Below are positions 9,015 through 18,197 of a stretch of 64,000 nt of DNA, in pieces. A model generated the notes under the pieces. The model saw only the letters and a list, made by a program, of their open reading frames with translations, was not told the DNA's origin and searched no databases. Source of the DNA: Hafnia paralvei ATCC 29927. GTDB taxonomy: Bacteria; Pseudomonadota; Gammaproteobacteria; Enterobacterales; Enterobacteriaceae. The translations under genes and the position numbers were made by a program. The stretch is taken from NCBI RefSeq assembly GCF_001655005.1, contig NZ_LXET01000007.1, positions 1-64,000 of the forward strand, written 5' to 3'. Within the stretch, counting starts at the first letter, position 1. Each line of letters opens with the position of its first letter.

Positions 9015-11333
9015 ATGAGTAGTATCAGCCTGATCCAGCCAGAACGCGATTTGTTCTCCTACACGCCATATTGGGCCGAGTGTTATGGTACCGCCCCGTT
9101 CTTACCCATGTCGCGTGAAGAAATGGATACTCTTGGCTGGGATAGCTGTGACATCGTTTTGGTTACCGGCGACGCTTATGTTGACCATCCAAGTTTTGGT
9201 ATGGCGATTGTTGGCCGTATGCTCGAAGCACAGGGCTTCCGTGTCGGTATCATTGCGCAGCCGGATTGGACCAGCAAAGAAGATTTCATGCGTTTAGGCA
9301 AACCGAATCTATTTTACGGCGTGACCGCCGGCAATATGGATTCGATGATTAATCGTTACACTGCAGACCGAAAATTGCGTCACGATGATGCTTATACGCC
9401 AAATAATGAAAGCGGCAAACGCCCCGATCGTGCCACGCTGGTTTATACCCAGCGCTGTAAAGAAGCATTCAGTGACGTTCCGGTTATTTTAGGCGGTATT
9501 GAGGCTAGCCTGCGTCGTATTGCTCATTATGACTATTGGTCTGACACTGTTCGCCGATCTGTACTGGTGGATTCGAAAGCAGACATGCTGATGTATGGCA
9601 ACGGTGAGCGTCCTCTGGTTGAGGTTGCACATCGTTTGGCTTCTGGCGAGCCAATTTCAAGCATCGTTGATGTTCGCAACACCGCTGTCATGCGCAAAGA
9701 AGCTTTACCGGGCTGGAGCGGTGTTGACTCTACGCGCTTGGATAAGCCAGGACGTATCGAACCGATCCCAAACCCTTATGGCGACGATCTTGCCTGTGCT
9801 CCTGATGCGGGCAAGAAAAAAGATGACGACGTGCAGACGATTACCGTGCGTGCGCCTAAGCCAAAGCCGTGGGAGAAAACCTACGTGCTGCTGCCATCTT
9901 ATGAAAAAGTGAAAAATGACAAAGTGCTGTATGCGCATACGTCGCGTATTTTGCATCATGAAACCAATCCTGGCTGCGCACGAGCCTTAATGCAAAAGCA
10001 TGGCGACCGTTATATCTGGATTAACCCTCCTGCGATCCCGCTGAGCACGGAAGAAATGGACAGCGTATTTGCGCTGCCTTATCAACGAGTCCCTCATCCT
10101 TCCTACGGCAGTGCGCGCATTCCTGCCTATGAGATGATCCGCTTTTCCATCAATATTATGCGTGGTTGCTATGGTGGCTGTTCGTTCTGCTCGATCACCG
10201 AGCATGAAGGACGCATCATTCAGAGTCGTTCCGAAGATTCTATCATTCGTGAGATCGAAGAGATCCGCGATAAAGTTCCTGGTTTTACCGGCGTGATTTC
10301 CGATCTCGGTGGCCCAACGGCTAACATGTACATGCTGCGTTGTCAGTCTCCGCGTGCTGAGCAAACCTGCCGTCGTGCTTCCTGTGTTTATCCAGAAATC
10401 TGCCAACACATGGATACCAACCATGAGCCGACGATCAAACTTTACCGTCGCGCCCGCGATCTCGAGGGTGTGAAGAAAATCCTGATCGCATCTGGTGTGC
10501 GTTATGATCTGGCAGTCGAGGATCCACGTTACATCAAGGAGTTGGCGACTCATCACGTTGGCGGCTACCTGAAAATTGCGCCAGAGCATACCGAAGAAGG
10601 GCCTCTGTCCAAGATGATGAAGCCGGGTATGGGCAGCTATCACCGCTTTAAAGAGCTGTTTGATACCTATTCCAAACAAGCCGGTAAAGAGCAGTACCTG
10701 ATTCCCTACTTTATTTCTGCTCATCCGGGAACGCGTGACGAAGATATGGTGAATTTGGCGTTATGGCTGAAGAAAAACCGCTTCCGTTTGGATCAGGTAC
10801 AAAACTTCTATCCATCACCGCTGGCGAACTCCACCACCATGTATCACACGGGCAAAAACCCATTGGGCAAGGTGGATTACAAAAGTGAAGACGTTGTGGT
10901 GCCTAAAGGCGATCGTCAGCGCCGTCTGCACAAAGCGTTGCTGCGCTATCACGATCCGGCTAACTGGCCAATGATCCGTACCGCGTTAGAAGAGATGGGC
11001 ATGAAGCATTTGATTGGTGCTCGCCGTGAATGTTTAGTTCCTGCGCCAACCTTGGAAGAGCAGCGCGAAGCGCGCCGTGGTTATCAACGAAATATGCGTC
11101 CGGCGATGACCAAACACACTGGCGCTCCCGCTAAGCCTGAGCAGCGCAATGCGAAGCCAAAATCGATTCGCAGCGACGCGTCAGCAGCAGGACGTGATAA
11201 ATCTCATGATAAAGCCGCGTCAGCAGGTAAGCCTTTCAAAGGCAAACCACAAACGGCAAAGTCTGGAGCGAACAGACCTTCAACGGGAACGAGTGCGGGG
11301 CGAAAAGCACCTCGCGTGGCAAAAGGTAAGTAA
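9015..11333 (+). CDS. ygiQ: YgiQ family radical SAM protein
   Basis: Long radical-SAM protein (772 aa; E. coli YgiQ 739) of unknown reaction. The N-terminal part (about 1-370) carries a cobalamin-binding-like or UPF0313 region. The [4Fe-4S] cluster motif CxxxCxxC is C385-C389-C392 in MRGCYGGCSFC. More cysteines follow at CQSPRAEQTC and CVYPEIC (about 455-480), which could hold a second cluster. The C-terminal 70 residues are Lys/Ala/Pro-rich and look disordered. The ATG follows AAAGAGTGA. Single gene, not in its E. coli neighbourhood. Function should be left open. Confidence 0.88.
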   Translation: MSSISLIQPERDLFSYTPYWAECYGTAPFLPMSREEMDTLGWDSCDIVLVTGDAYVDHPSFGMAIVGRMLEAQGFRVGIIAQPDWTSKEDFMRLGKPNLFYGVTAGNMDSMINRYTADRKLRHDDAYTPNNESGKRPDRATLVYTQRCKEAFSDVPVILGGIEASLRRIAHYDYWSDTVRRSVLVDSKADMLMYGNGERPLVEVAHRLASGEPISSIVDVRNTAVMRKEALPGWSGVDSTRLDKPGRIEPIPNPYGDDLACAPDAGKKKDDDVQTITVRAPKPKPWEKTYVLLPSYEKVKNDKVLYAHTSRILHHETNPGCARALMQKHGDRYIWINPPAIPLSTEEMDSVFALPYQRVPHPSYGSARIPAYEMIRFSINIMRGCYGGCSFCSITEHEGRIIQSRSEDSIIREIEEIRDKVPGFTGVISDLGGPTANMYMLRCQSPRAEQTCRRASCVYPEICQHMDTNHEPTIKLYRRARDLEGVKKILIASGVRYDLAVEDPRYIKELATHHVGGYLKIAPEHTEEGPLSKMMKPGMGSYHRFKELFDTYSKQAGKEQYLIPYFISAHPGTRDEDMVNLALWLKKNRFRLDQVQNFYPSPLANSTTMYHTGKNPLGKVDYKSEDVVVPKGDRQRRLHKALLRYHDPANWPMIRTALEEMGMKHLIGARRECLVPAPTLEEQREARRGYQRNMRPAMTKHTGAPAKPEQRNAKPKSIRSDASAAGRDKSHDKAASAGKPFKGKPQTAKSGANRPSTGTSAGRKAPRVAKGK

Positions 11334-11344
11334 TATTCTTTATG

Positions 11345-11366
11345 CCTCCCCCTGAATAGGGGGAGG
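11345..11366. terminator. Hairpin between convergent ygiQ and dkgA
   Basis: CCTCCCCC (11345-11352), loop TGAATA, GGGGGAGG (11359-11366): a perfect 8-bp G/C stem in the 49-bp gap between two convergent genes. No T-run on either side, so termination may be weak. Confidence 0.55.
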
Positions 11367-11382
11367 TGAAGGATGGCTGATA

Positions 11383-12213
11383 CTAGATTTTCTCAAACGT
11401 ATCAGGATCTGGACCCAGGCGTTTACCACAATCCAGTTTAGCTATTTGGCTCAACTCTTCTTTATCCAGTTTAAAATCAAACACCCCAAAATTTTCACGG
11501 ATGCGTTTAGGCGTGACCGATTTAGGGATCACGATCAGCCCTGAATCTAGATGCCAACGGATGACGATCTGCGCTGGGCTTTTTCCATATTTTTGTGCCA
11601 ACTTATGAATGATCTCGGTATCAAATACACCTTCGCCGCCTTGTGCTAGCGGGCTCCAAGATTCTGTGGCGATATGATGTGTCGCATTCCATGCATGCAT
11701 TGGTTTTTGCTGCATTAAGGGGTGCAGTTCAATTTGATTTACGGTGGGTGAAACGCCGGTCTCGTCGATCAAACGCTGTAAATGCGGGATATTAAAGTTA
11801 CACACGCCAATGCTCTTAATTAACCCCTGCTTTTTCAAATCAATCAGTGATTTCCAAGCGGATACATATTTGTCTTGTGCCGGTGCCGGCCAGTGAATCA
11901 GGTATAGATCGACATAGTCGAGTCGCAATTTCTGCAGGCTTTCTTCAAGTGCTTTAGCGGGATTGCTTTGATCTGAATTCCACAGTTTTGTGGTGATAAA
12001 TAGCTCGTCGCGAGAAATGTTTGAGGCCGCCAGCGCTTTACCAACGCCTTCCTCGTTGCCGTAAATTGCTGCGGTATCAATTGAGCGATACCCCGTTTCC
12101 AGAGCGGTTTCGATTGCCGTCACCACTTGTTCATTCGTCGCTTGCCAAACGCCTAAACCCAGCTGTGGCATCGCGTGACCGTCGCTCAGCTTGATAAGAG
12201 GTTGTGTGGACAT
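11383..12213 (-). CDS. dkgA: 2,5-didehydrogluconate/methylglyoxal reductase DkgA (aldo-keto reductase)
   Basis: NADPH-dependent aldo/keto reductase, 276 aa (E. coli DkgA 275), AKR5 type. The catalytic tetrad is visible: D46 and Y51 in SIDTAAIYGNEEGVG, K76 in FITTKLW, H107 in YLIHWP. The C-terminal cofactor motif is IPKSVTPKRIRENF. The family reduces 2,5-diketo-D-gluconate and small aldehydes such as methylglyoxal. The start follows AAGGAGAT at optimal distance. Monocistronic and divergent from tyrB. Confidence 0.92.
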   Translation of the reverse strand: MSTQPLIKLSDGHAMPQLGLGVWQATNEQVVTAIETALETGYRSIDTAAIYGNEEGVGKALAASNISRDELFITTKLWNSDQSNPAKALEESLQKLRLDYVDLYLIHWPAPAQDKYVSAWKSLIDLKKQGLIKSIGVCNFNIPHLQRLIDETGVSPTVNQIELHPLMQQKPMHAWNATHHIATESWSPLAQGGEGVFDTEIIHKLAQKYGKSPAQIVIRWHLDSGLIVIPKSVTPKRIRENFGVFDFKLDKEELSQIAKLDCGKRLGPDPDTFEKI

Positions 12214-12361
12214 AGTTATCTCCTTTACATCTACTGGATAGGCCGAACAGAAAAGCCAGTCCGTTCTAGTGAAAACATATTCATTAAGCCTAGCCCAAAA
12301 AGATCGGTCTGGACGAAGTAATTGGCTATAGCTTTATGGTCATCGACAAGGTTATTGTGTT

Positions 12362-12412
12362 TATGCCCGTCATACTTGTTGCGTTAGCTACGCCAATTAT
12401 TTAGGGCATTAC
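12362..12412. repeat. Short copy of dispersed palindromic repeat (copy A)
   Basis: Starts TATGCCCGTCATACTTG and ends AATTATTTAGGGCATTA. It shares the ends CCCGTCATACTT and AATTATTTAGGG with copies at 52706, 55721 and 63161 but has lost most of the middle. The terminal ATGCCC/GGGCAT pair is an exact inverted repeat. It lies in the dkgA-tyrB gap, 39 bases before the tyrB start. Confidence 0.7.
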
Positions 12413-12450
12413 AGCCGTTTTACCCACCCGTGATTCCAAGGAGAGCACCC

Positions 12451-13641
12451 GTGTTTCAGCATGTTGACGCCTACGCAGGCGACCCGATCCTTTCGCTGAT
12501 GGATACCTTCAAACAGGATCCTCGTGCAGATAAAGTAAACCTTAGCATCGGTTTATACTATGACGAGGAAGGTACTATTCCTCAGCTTAAAGCGGTGGCC
12601 GCAGCAGAAGAGATCCTTAATGCGCGTGCTGGCGCAGCATCGTTATATCTCCCAATGGAAGGGTTAGCGCCTTATCGTAGCGCGATTCAGAGTTTGCTGT
12701 TTGGCGATTCGCACTCTATGGTTGCCCAAAATCGTATTGCTACAGTGCAGACGATTGGTGGTTCTGGTGCGCTTAAAGTGGGTGCCGATTTCTTAAAACA
12801 TTATTTCCCTGACTCTGAAGTGTGGGTTAGTGATCCAACATGGGAAAACCATATTGCGATCTTCTCGGGGGCGGGTTTCAAAGTGCATCAGTATCCGTAT
12901 TTCGATCCTGAAACGTTGGGTGTTAACTTTGATGCCATGCTGAACACGCTAAATCAGCTGCCTGCTCGCAGTATCGTTTTGATGCATCCCTGCTGCCATA
13001 ATCCAACGGGATCCGATCTCACCAATGAACAATGGGATCGCGTCATTGAAGTAGCGAAAGCGCGTGAGCTTATCCCGTTCCTTGATATTGCTTACCAAGG
13101 TTTTGGGGCTGGTATGGAGGAGGACGCCTATGCTATCCGTGCGATGGCGCAGGCTGAGCTACCTTGCTTGGTCAGTAACTCCTTCTCGAAAATTTTCTCG
13201 CTCTACGGTGAGCGTGTTGGCGGGCTATCCGTTGTATGTGAGAGCCCTGAAGCGGCAAATCGTGTACTAGGTCAGCTTAAAGCTACCGTACGTCGTATTT
13301 ACTCCAGTCCACCAAACTTTGGTGCTCAGGTGGTCGCTACTGTACTTAACGATCCTAAGCTAAAGGCAATGTGGCTGGAAGAAGTGGAAAGCATGCGCCT
13401 TCGCATTATTGAAATGCGTCGCACGCTGGTGGATGGGCTTAAAGCTGTCTTGCCGCAACGTAATTTTGATTACCTGATGAGCCAACGCGGTATGTTCAGT
13501 TACACCGGCCTGAGTGCCAAGCAGGTCGATCGCTTACGCGAAGAGTTTGGTGTGTACCTGATCGCCAGCGGGCGCATGTGCGTCGCGGGCATGAACCATG
13601 CTAACGCGCAGCGTATCGCTCAGTCTTTTGCTGCGGTGTAG
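12451..13641 (+). CDS. tyrB: Aromatic amino acid aminotransferase TyrB
   Basis: PLP-dependent class I aminotransferase (396 aa; E. coli 397) that makes tyrosine, phenylalanine and leucine from their keto acids. The PLP lysine is K247 in SNSFSKIFSLYGERVGG, matching E. coli numbering, and the cofactor Asn/Pro motif is HNPTG. The start is the GTG at 12451: AAGGAGA lies 7-13 bases upstream and the protein then begins MFQHVDAYAGDPI, as in E. coli. An upstream in-frame GTG at 12430 would put the ribosome binding site inside the gene. No clear TyrR box was found in the short upstream gap. A strong terminator follows. Confidence 0.96.
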   Translation: MFQHVDAYAGDPILSLMDTFKQDPRADKVNLSIGLYYDEEGTIPQLKAVAAAEEILNARAGAASLYLPMEGLAPYRSAIQSLLFGDSHSMVAQNRIATVQTIGGSGALKVGADFLKHYFPDSEVWVSDPTWENHIAIFSGAGFKVHQYPYFDPETLGVNFDAMLNTLNQLPARSIVLMHPCCHNPTGSDLTNEQWDRVIEVAKARELIPFLDIAYQGFGAGMEEDAYAIRAMAQAELPCLVSNSFSKIFSLYGERVGGLSVVCESPEAANRVLGQLKATVRRIYSSPPNFGAQVVATVLNDPKLKAMWLEEVESMRLRIIEMRRTLVDGLKAVLPQRNFDYLMSQRGMFSYTGLSAKQVDRLREEFGVYLIASGRMCVAGMNHANAQRIAQSFAAV

Positions 13642-13662
13642 CTCTGTTGTTCTATTGCTTAA

Positions 13663-13690
13663 GCTCCCGATATTCTCGGGAGCTTTTTTT
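13663..13690 (+). terminator. Intrinsic terminator of tyrB
   Basis: GCTCCCGA (13663-13670), loop TATTC, TCGGGAGC (13676-13683), then seven T residues. Confidence 0.92.
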
Positions 13691-14065
13691 ATGCCATTTT
13701 TTCAAGCGTAACTGTCAAAAAGCGGCTGGGTAAACGTGAAGCCGATCTCGTTGCTCTAGGCAAGTTGCACACTGATGAATCGCTCAAAATCGATAATGAC
13801 TGACTGAGCAAACAAAAGTTAGAATGTTTTTAGAAAATTCCTATCTCTATGTTTTTTAATCGTTATTAAAAGAATAAAATTCTGCATTATTTTTAATGTT
13901 TTTTTCTGTAGGTTTTAGGCATAAATAGCCAGATTGATAGCATGATAGAGTTCACAAAATAAGGGATGAAAACGTATTCACACTAATTACGATCGCCTTC
14001 CCAATTCCTTCTCAAACTTCTAAATCTCGCTTTACTGTTTTCCAATAGCAGCTTAAAACAAACGC
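13691..14065 (+). other. Intergenic region upstream of the kinase-psuG operon
   Basis: 375 bp after the tyrB terminator. The first third is mixed sequence with no open frame I trust. The rest is strongly AT-rich (runs such as TTTTTAATGTTTTTTT around 13890) and probably holds the promoter of the nucleoside operon. I find no clear CRP, palindromic or repeat site. Confidence 0.4.
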
Positions 14066-15184
14066 ATGTTTAAAAACAAACAAGTGTCCAATATGACTAG
14101 CCGAGAAAAGCAGATATTGCAGCTTCTGAGACGTGATCCTTTGATCCCACAGCAGGAAATTGCCGATGTTTTAGGTATTAGCCGCTCTGGTGTAGCAGGA
14201 CATATTATGAATTTAATGAAGAAAGGATATATCAAAGGAAAGGGATATATATTATCTGAACACAGTTATGTGGTGACTGTAGGCTCCACTAATATGGATG
14301 TCTGCGGATACTCTGCATCTAAATTAGTTTATGAAGACTCCAACCCAGGGAAAATAAAGTGCACGCCCGGCGGTGTCGGGCGAAATATAGCACAAAACAT
14401 TGCCTTATTAGGTCGTGAATGCCATTTGATTTCGGTGGTTGGCGATGACTTTTACGGCGATACATTATTAGAACAGGCAAAATTAGCCGGTGTCCATATT
14501 GATAGTTTTCACAAGTTACATGGCGAAAGCACATCAACCTACGTTTCTTTGTTAGATGAAAGTGGCGAAATGCTAGTCGCTATTAATGATATGCGGATAT
14601 TAGAGAAGCTAACACCGGCATTATTAGCAACGTCCAAAGATCTTATTCAGCACGCGGGTGTATTAGTGGTGGATTGTAACCTGACGGAAGATGCTCTGGC
14701 ATGGTTATTTAGCCACGCAGGTAGCGTTCCAATCTTTGTAGATACGGTCTCTGCATTCAAAGCACCAAAAATCCGCAATTGGTTATCACATATTCATACG
14801 CTGAAACCGAATCGCCTTGAGGCTGAGATCCTTAGCGGGATGACGATTACTGGCCCGCAAGATGCTCCCGCTGTGGCGGCATGGTTCCACGAACAAGGTG
14901 TACAGAGAATTGCGCTGAGTATGGGACCTGCGGGTGTTTATTACAGTGAAATTGACGGTCAAAGCGGCTGGTCCAGCCCTCTGCCGGTCAATATCGTGAA
15001 CGTCACTGGTGCCGGTGATGCCATGATGGCAGGGCTGGCCAGCTGTTGGCTGGAGGATATGACGCTTGCCGAAAGTATTCGTTTTGCACAGGGATGTTCT
15101 GCATTAACCCTTTCATCTGAGTTTACCAATAACCCTAATCTGTCAAATGGCAGTGTTCAAAAACTGTTGGAATTACAATCATGA
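14066..15184 (+). CDS. HTH-PfkB sugar/nucleoside kinase, YeiI type (probable pseudouridine kinase)
   Basis: A 372-aa protein with an N-terminal winged-helix DNA-binding segment (about 11-60: REKQILQLLRRDP, then an HTH with EIADVLGISRSGVAGH) joined to a PfkB/ribokinase domain (about 67-370). Kinase hallmarks: PGGVGRN (101-107), GDDFYG (126-131), and the anion hole/catalytic base GAGDA with D318. E. coli YeiI has the same architecture but GADD at this motif, while E. coli PsuK lacks the HTH. Its ATGA overlap with psuG points to phosphorylation of pseudouridine for PsuG. The HTH could make it a self-regulator. Start uncertain: neither ATG 14066 nor ATG 14093 (which matches the YeiI start) has a good ribosome binding site. 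Confidence 0.8.
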   Translation: MFKNKQVSNMTSREKQILQLLRRDPLIPQQEIADVLGISRSGVAGHIMNLMKKGYIKGKGYILSEHSYVVTVGSTNMDVCGYSASKLVYEDSNPGKIKCTPGGVGRNIAQNIALLGRECHLISVVGDDFYGDTLLEQAKLAGVHIDSFHKLHGESTSTYVSLLDESGEMLVAINDMRILEKLTPALLATSKDLIQHAGVLVVDCNLTEDALAWLFSHAGSVPIFVDTVSAFKAPKIRNWLSHIHTLKPNRLEAEILSGMTITGPQDAPAVAAWFHEQGVQRIALSMGPAGVYYSEIDGQSGWSSPLPVNIVNVTGAGDAMMAGLASCWLEDMTLAESIRFAQGCSALTLSSEFTNNPNLSNGSVQKLLELQS

Positions 15185-16119
15185 AAAATAACGTTATGAC
15201 CAATGAGTATCTGGATATTTCGCCGGAAGTAGCTGAGGCATTAGCCAATAATCGTCCTGTTGTTGCTTTAGAATCTACCATTATCTCTCATGGCATGCCT
15301 TATCCACAAAATGCGGAAACGGCGTTGGCGGTAGAGCAGCAAATCCGTGAAAACGGCGCTGTTCCGGCAACGATTGCGATTATTAATGGCCGAATGAAAG
15401 CGGGCTTATCTCGCGAAGAGATTGAATTACTTGGCAAAGAAGGTCACAACGTGGCAAAAGTGAGTCGCCGAGATCTGCCGTTTATCGTAGCCGCAGGGAA
15501 GAATGGTGCAACAACCGTGGCGTCTACCATGATTATCGCCGAAATGGCAGGCATCCATGTCTTTGCTACCGGCGGTATTGGCGGTGTTCACCGCGGTGCC
15601 GAGCAAACATTTGATATCTCTGCGGATCTACAAGAGCTGGCGAAAACCAACGTGGCGGTGATTTGTGCGGGTGCCAAATCGATTCTAGATTTAGGCCTCA
15701 CCACGGAATATCTCGAGACGCACGGTGTGCCGTTGATTGGCTATCGGACTCAGGTATTACCGGCATTTTTCTGCCGCACTAGCCCATTCTCAGTCAGCAT
15801 CCAATTAGATGAACCAGAGCAGATTGCCAAAGCAATGGCGACCAAGTGGCAGTCTGGTTTGGAAGGCGGAATGGTAATTGCTAACCCGATCCCTGAGCAG
15901 TTTGCGATGCCTGAAGCCAAAATTAATGCAGCCATTGAGCAGGCGGTTCAGGAGTCGGTTGAACAGGGTATCCATGGTAAAGATAGTACGCCGTTCCTAC
16001 TGGCGAGAGTGGCTGAACTGACAGGAGGTGATAGCCTGCACTCGAATATTCAATTGGTATTCAACAATGCAAAATTGGCTGCTCAGATTGCACGTTGTTA
16101 CCAAGAAACGGCAGCATAA
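15181..16119 (+). CDS. psuG: Pseudouridine-5'-phosphate glycosidase
   Basis: Breaks the C-C glycosidic bond of pseudouridine 5'-phosphate to ribose 5-phosphate and uracil. It is 312 aa, as in E. coli PsuG, and nearly identical in VALESTIISHGMP (catalytic region, residues about 26-38), KVSRRDLPF, ATTVASTMIIAEMAGI and GGIGGVHRGAE. The start codon overlaps the kinase stop in ATGA, so the two are translationally coupled. A second ATG lies five codons in. A hairpin separates it from the permease gene. Confidence 0.95.
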   Translation: MKNNVMTNEYLDISPEVAEALANNRPVVALESTIISHGMPYPQNAETALAVEQQIRENGAVPATIAIINGRMKAGLSREEIELLGKEGHNVAKVSRRDLPFIVAAGKNGATTVASTMIIAEMAGIHVFATGGIGGVHRGAEQTFDISADLQELAKTNVAVICAGAKSILDLGLTTEYLETHGVPLIGYRTQVLPAFFCRTSPFSVSIQLDEPEQIAKAMATKWQSGLEGGMVIANPIPEQFAMPEAKINAAIEQAVQESVEQGIHGKDSTPFLLARVAELTGGDSLHSNIQLVFNNAKLAAQIARCYQETAA

Positions 16120-16175
16120 AAACAGCGTTATTCCTTAAGTTTTATCCTGATATTAACAACTAAATAAAAACGCCG

Positions 16176-16222
16176 ACCTGAAAGGTGGATGGGCATCTGT
16201 TTGCTCTCATCCCCTTTCAGGT
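16176..16222 (+). terminator. Hairpin between psuG and the permease gene
   Basis: ACCTGAAAGG (16176-16185) pairs exactly with CCTTTCAGGT (16213-16222), and GATG/CATC can extend the stem inside. No T-run follows. It may stabilise or process the psuG mRNA rather than end it. The permease ribosome binding site follows within 20 bases. Confidence 0.5.
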
Positions 16223-16251
16223 AGAGACGTATATATTGAAAGGACGGATTT

Positions 16252-17523
16252 ATGGACTTATTACGCAGCTTGTTCGGTATCGGTATTCTTCTTTTAATTG
16301 CCTTTGTATTTTCTAACAATCGAAAAAAAATAAGCTTAAGAACAGTTGGTGCGGCTTTATTACTACAGGTTATCCTCGGTGCCGTCATGCTTTATATCCC
16401 TGCAGGAAAGTGGCTAGTTAACTCTATTGCTGCTGGTGTAAATAAGGTTATTTCATACAGTGATGCTGGCAGCTCATTTATTTTCGGTGGTCTAGTTGGT
16501 CCCAAGATGAATGTGTTATTCGACGGGGCTGGATTCGTATTTGCATTTCACGTATTACCCGCGATCATTTTTATTACCTCACTGATCTCAATTCTTTATT
16601 ATATCGGTGTCATGGGATGGGTTATTAATATTCTTGGTTACGTTTTCCAGAAAATGATGCGTGTAAGCAAAGTGGAGGCTTTTGCTGCGGTCACCACGAT
16701 ATTTCTTGGGCAAAATGAACTCCCTGCGGTGCTCAAACCGTTTATTAGCAAAATGAACCGCAACGAGCTATTCACGGTGATTTGCAGCGGGATGGCGTCA
16801 ATTGCAGGTTCTATGTTGGTTGGGTATGCGGGTTTAGGCGTGCCTATTGAGTATTTGCTGGCCGCATCGCTAATGGCAATTCCGGGCGGGATCTTGTTTG
16901 CCCGTATGCTGAGCCCGGCGACGGAGGCATCTCAGGTTGAGTTTAGCCAGATGTCATTTAGCGATAAGCGCCCAGCTAGCGTTATTGAGGCTGCGGCGAG
17001 TGGCGCGATGTTAGGGCTTAAGATCGCCGTAGGTGTGGCGACGGTGGTGATGGCGTTCGTTGCATTAATTGCGTTGATTAACGGTATTGTTGGCGGCGTT
17101 GGTGGATTGTTTGGTTGGTCAGGCGTTAGCCTTGAAAGTTTGTTGGGCTATATTTTCTCACCTCTGGCATACATCATGGGCGTTAGCTGGGATAACTCCG
17201 CGCTAGCCGGTGGGTTGATCGGGCAAAAGCTGGCGATCAACGAGTTTGTGGCTTATGTGAATTTCTCTCCGTATCTCAAGGATGCGGCTGGCGTTCTAGA
17301 TCCAAAAACCATCGCCGTTATCTCTTTTGCGCTCTGTGGCTTTGCAAACTTCGGTTCAATCGCGGTTGTAGTGGGAGCTTTCAGCGCAGTTGCGCCAGAG
17401 CGGGCATCTGACATTGCGCGCTTGGGATTACGTGCTCTGCTTGCGGCTACGCTCTCTAATCTGATGAGTGCAACCATTGCAGGCCTGTTCATCGGCCTTG
17501 GAGCACTAGCGATAGCGTCATGA
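16252..17523 (+). CDS. psuT: Nucleoside permease, PsuT/NupX type (CNT family)
   Basis: Concentrative nucleoside transporter (423 aa; E. coli PsuT and NupX are 416). Many hydrophobic helices, with family motifs SLRTVGAALLLQ near 30, FDGAGFVFAFHVLP near 90, FLGQNELPAVLKPF near 145 and FALCGFANFGSI near 360. E. coli PsuT and NupX are close paralogues. The place right after psuG favours pseudouridine as substrate. The ATG follows GAAAGGACGG. Its stop overlaps the next gene in ATGA. Confidence 0.87.
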   Translation: MDLLRSLFGIGILLLIAFVFSNNRKKISLRTVGAALLLQVILGAVMLYIPAGKWLVNSIAAGVNKVISYSDAGSSFIFGGLVGPKMNVLFDGAGFVFAFHVLPAIIFITSLISILYYIGVMGWVINILGYVFQKMMRVSKVEAFAAVTTIFLGQNELPAVLKPFISKMNRNELFTVICSGMASIAGSMLVGYAGLGVPIEYLLAASLMAIPGGILFARMLSPATEASQVEFSQMSFSDKRPASVIEAAASGAMLGLKIAVGVATVVMAFVALIALINGIVGGVGGLFGWSGVSLESLLGYIFSPLAYIMGVSWDNSALAGGLIGQKLAINEFVAYVNFSPYLKDAAGVLDPKTIAVISFALCGFANFGSIAVVVGAFSAVAPERASDIARLGLRALLAATLSNLMSATIAGLFIGLGALAIAS

Positions 17524-17993
17524 TGAAAAGTGAAACTCGGTTGCTGCTTTGCCTTGCTTTAAGCACCGGTGTTTTATCCGGTGTTTGGGCATGGTTAGCC
17601 GAACAGTTCGTGCTGATGAGTTGGATTGGCTTCTTAGGCTGTACAACCTATTTTGCGATCCCCAGCAAAGGGCTAGCAGGGCTATGTCGCGGTATGGCAG
17701 CGAATATTAGCGGTGCAAGCTGGGCCGCTATTGCTATTGCGCTGACGACTTCAACGGGTTTTAGCTATGCCGCGGTGATAACGGGCGCGATATCTTTCAT
17801 GATGTGTGCCCAGTCGCGGCTGCGTACGCTTTGTTTTGTTCCCGGTAGTTTTATTGGTGCCTGTGCGCTGTTTGGTTCCCAGTCTGGCTGGCTGTCGGTG
17901 GTTTTGACTTTGTGTCTGGGAGGAATATTCGGTTTTCTCATGCAAAGCAGCGGAACATGGATGGCGAATCGCTGGAGCTCCGTTTATAACTAG
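17520..17993 (+). CDS. DUF1097 inner-membrane protein (YcdZ-like)
   Basis: Small membrane protein, 157 aa, with about five hydrophobic segments. It resembles E. coli YcdZ (DUF1097, 163 aa), sharing SGVWAW, SWIGFLGCTTYFA, FVPGSFIGACALFG and the C-terminal SGTWMA. The family has no proven function. The ATGA overlap with the permease gene means its translation is coupled to nucleoside uptake, so an accessory role in transport is a fair guess. A second ATG at 17523 could also be the start. A terminator follows. Confidence 0.8.
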   Translation: MMKSETRLLLCLALSTGVLSGVWAWLAEQFVLMSWIGFLGCTTYFAIPSKGLAGLCRGMAANISGASWAAIAIALTTSTGFSYAAVITGAISFMMCAQSRLRTLCFVPGSFIGACALFGSQSGWLSVVLTLCLGGIFGFLMQSSGTWMANRWSSVYN

Positions 17994-18023
17994 TTGATAT
18001 TCAGCAATATAAATAATTTTTTT

Positions 18024-18054
18024 AGCCTATGTATCAAAAGTACATGGGCTTTTT
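18024..18054 (+). terminator. Intrinsic terminator of the psuG-psuT operon
   Basis: AGCCTATGTA (18024-18033) pairs with TACATGGGCT (18041-18050) with one wobble, loop TCAAAAG, followed by a T-run. Confidence 0.85.
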
Positions 18055-18197
18055 ACGTTGGTTTGCGATGCGAAATCGAATTGGCTACTGCAAATTATGT
18101 GGCTGAAGCGTAGGCTAACCACGCCTTTACATAACTTTTGATGCCTAAAAGTTGCCGTGAATTGTACAAAGAATATACTAGTTAAGGACGTCTGAAG

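Noticed and set aside
9987..10724. 245-codon open frame antisense to ygiQ
   Set aside because: Lies fully inside the conserved radical-SAM gene on the other strand; composition follows the shadow of ygiQ codons and there is no ribosome binding site.
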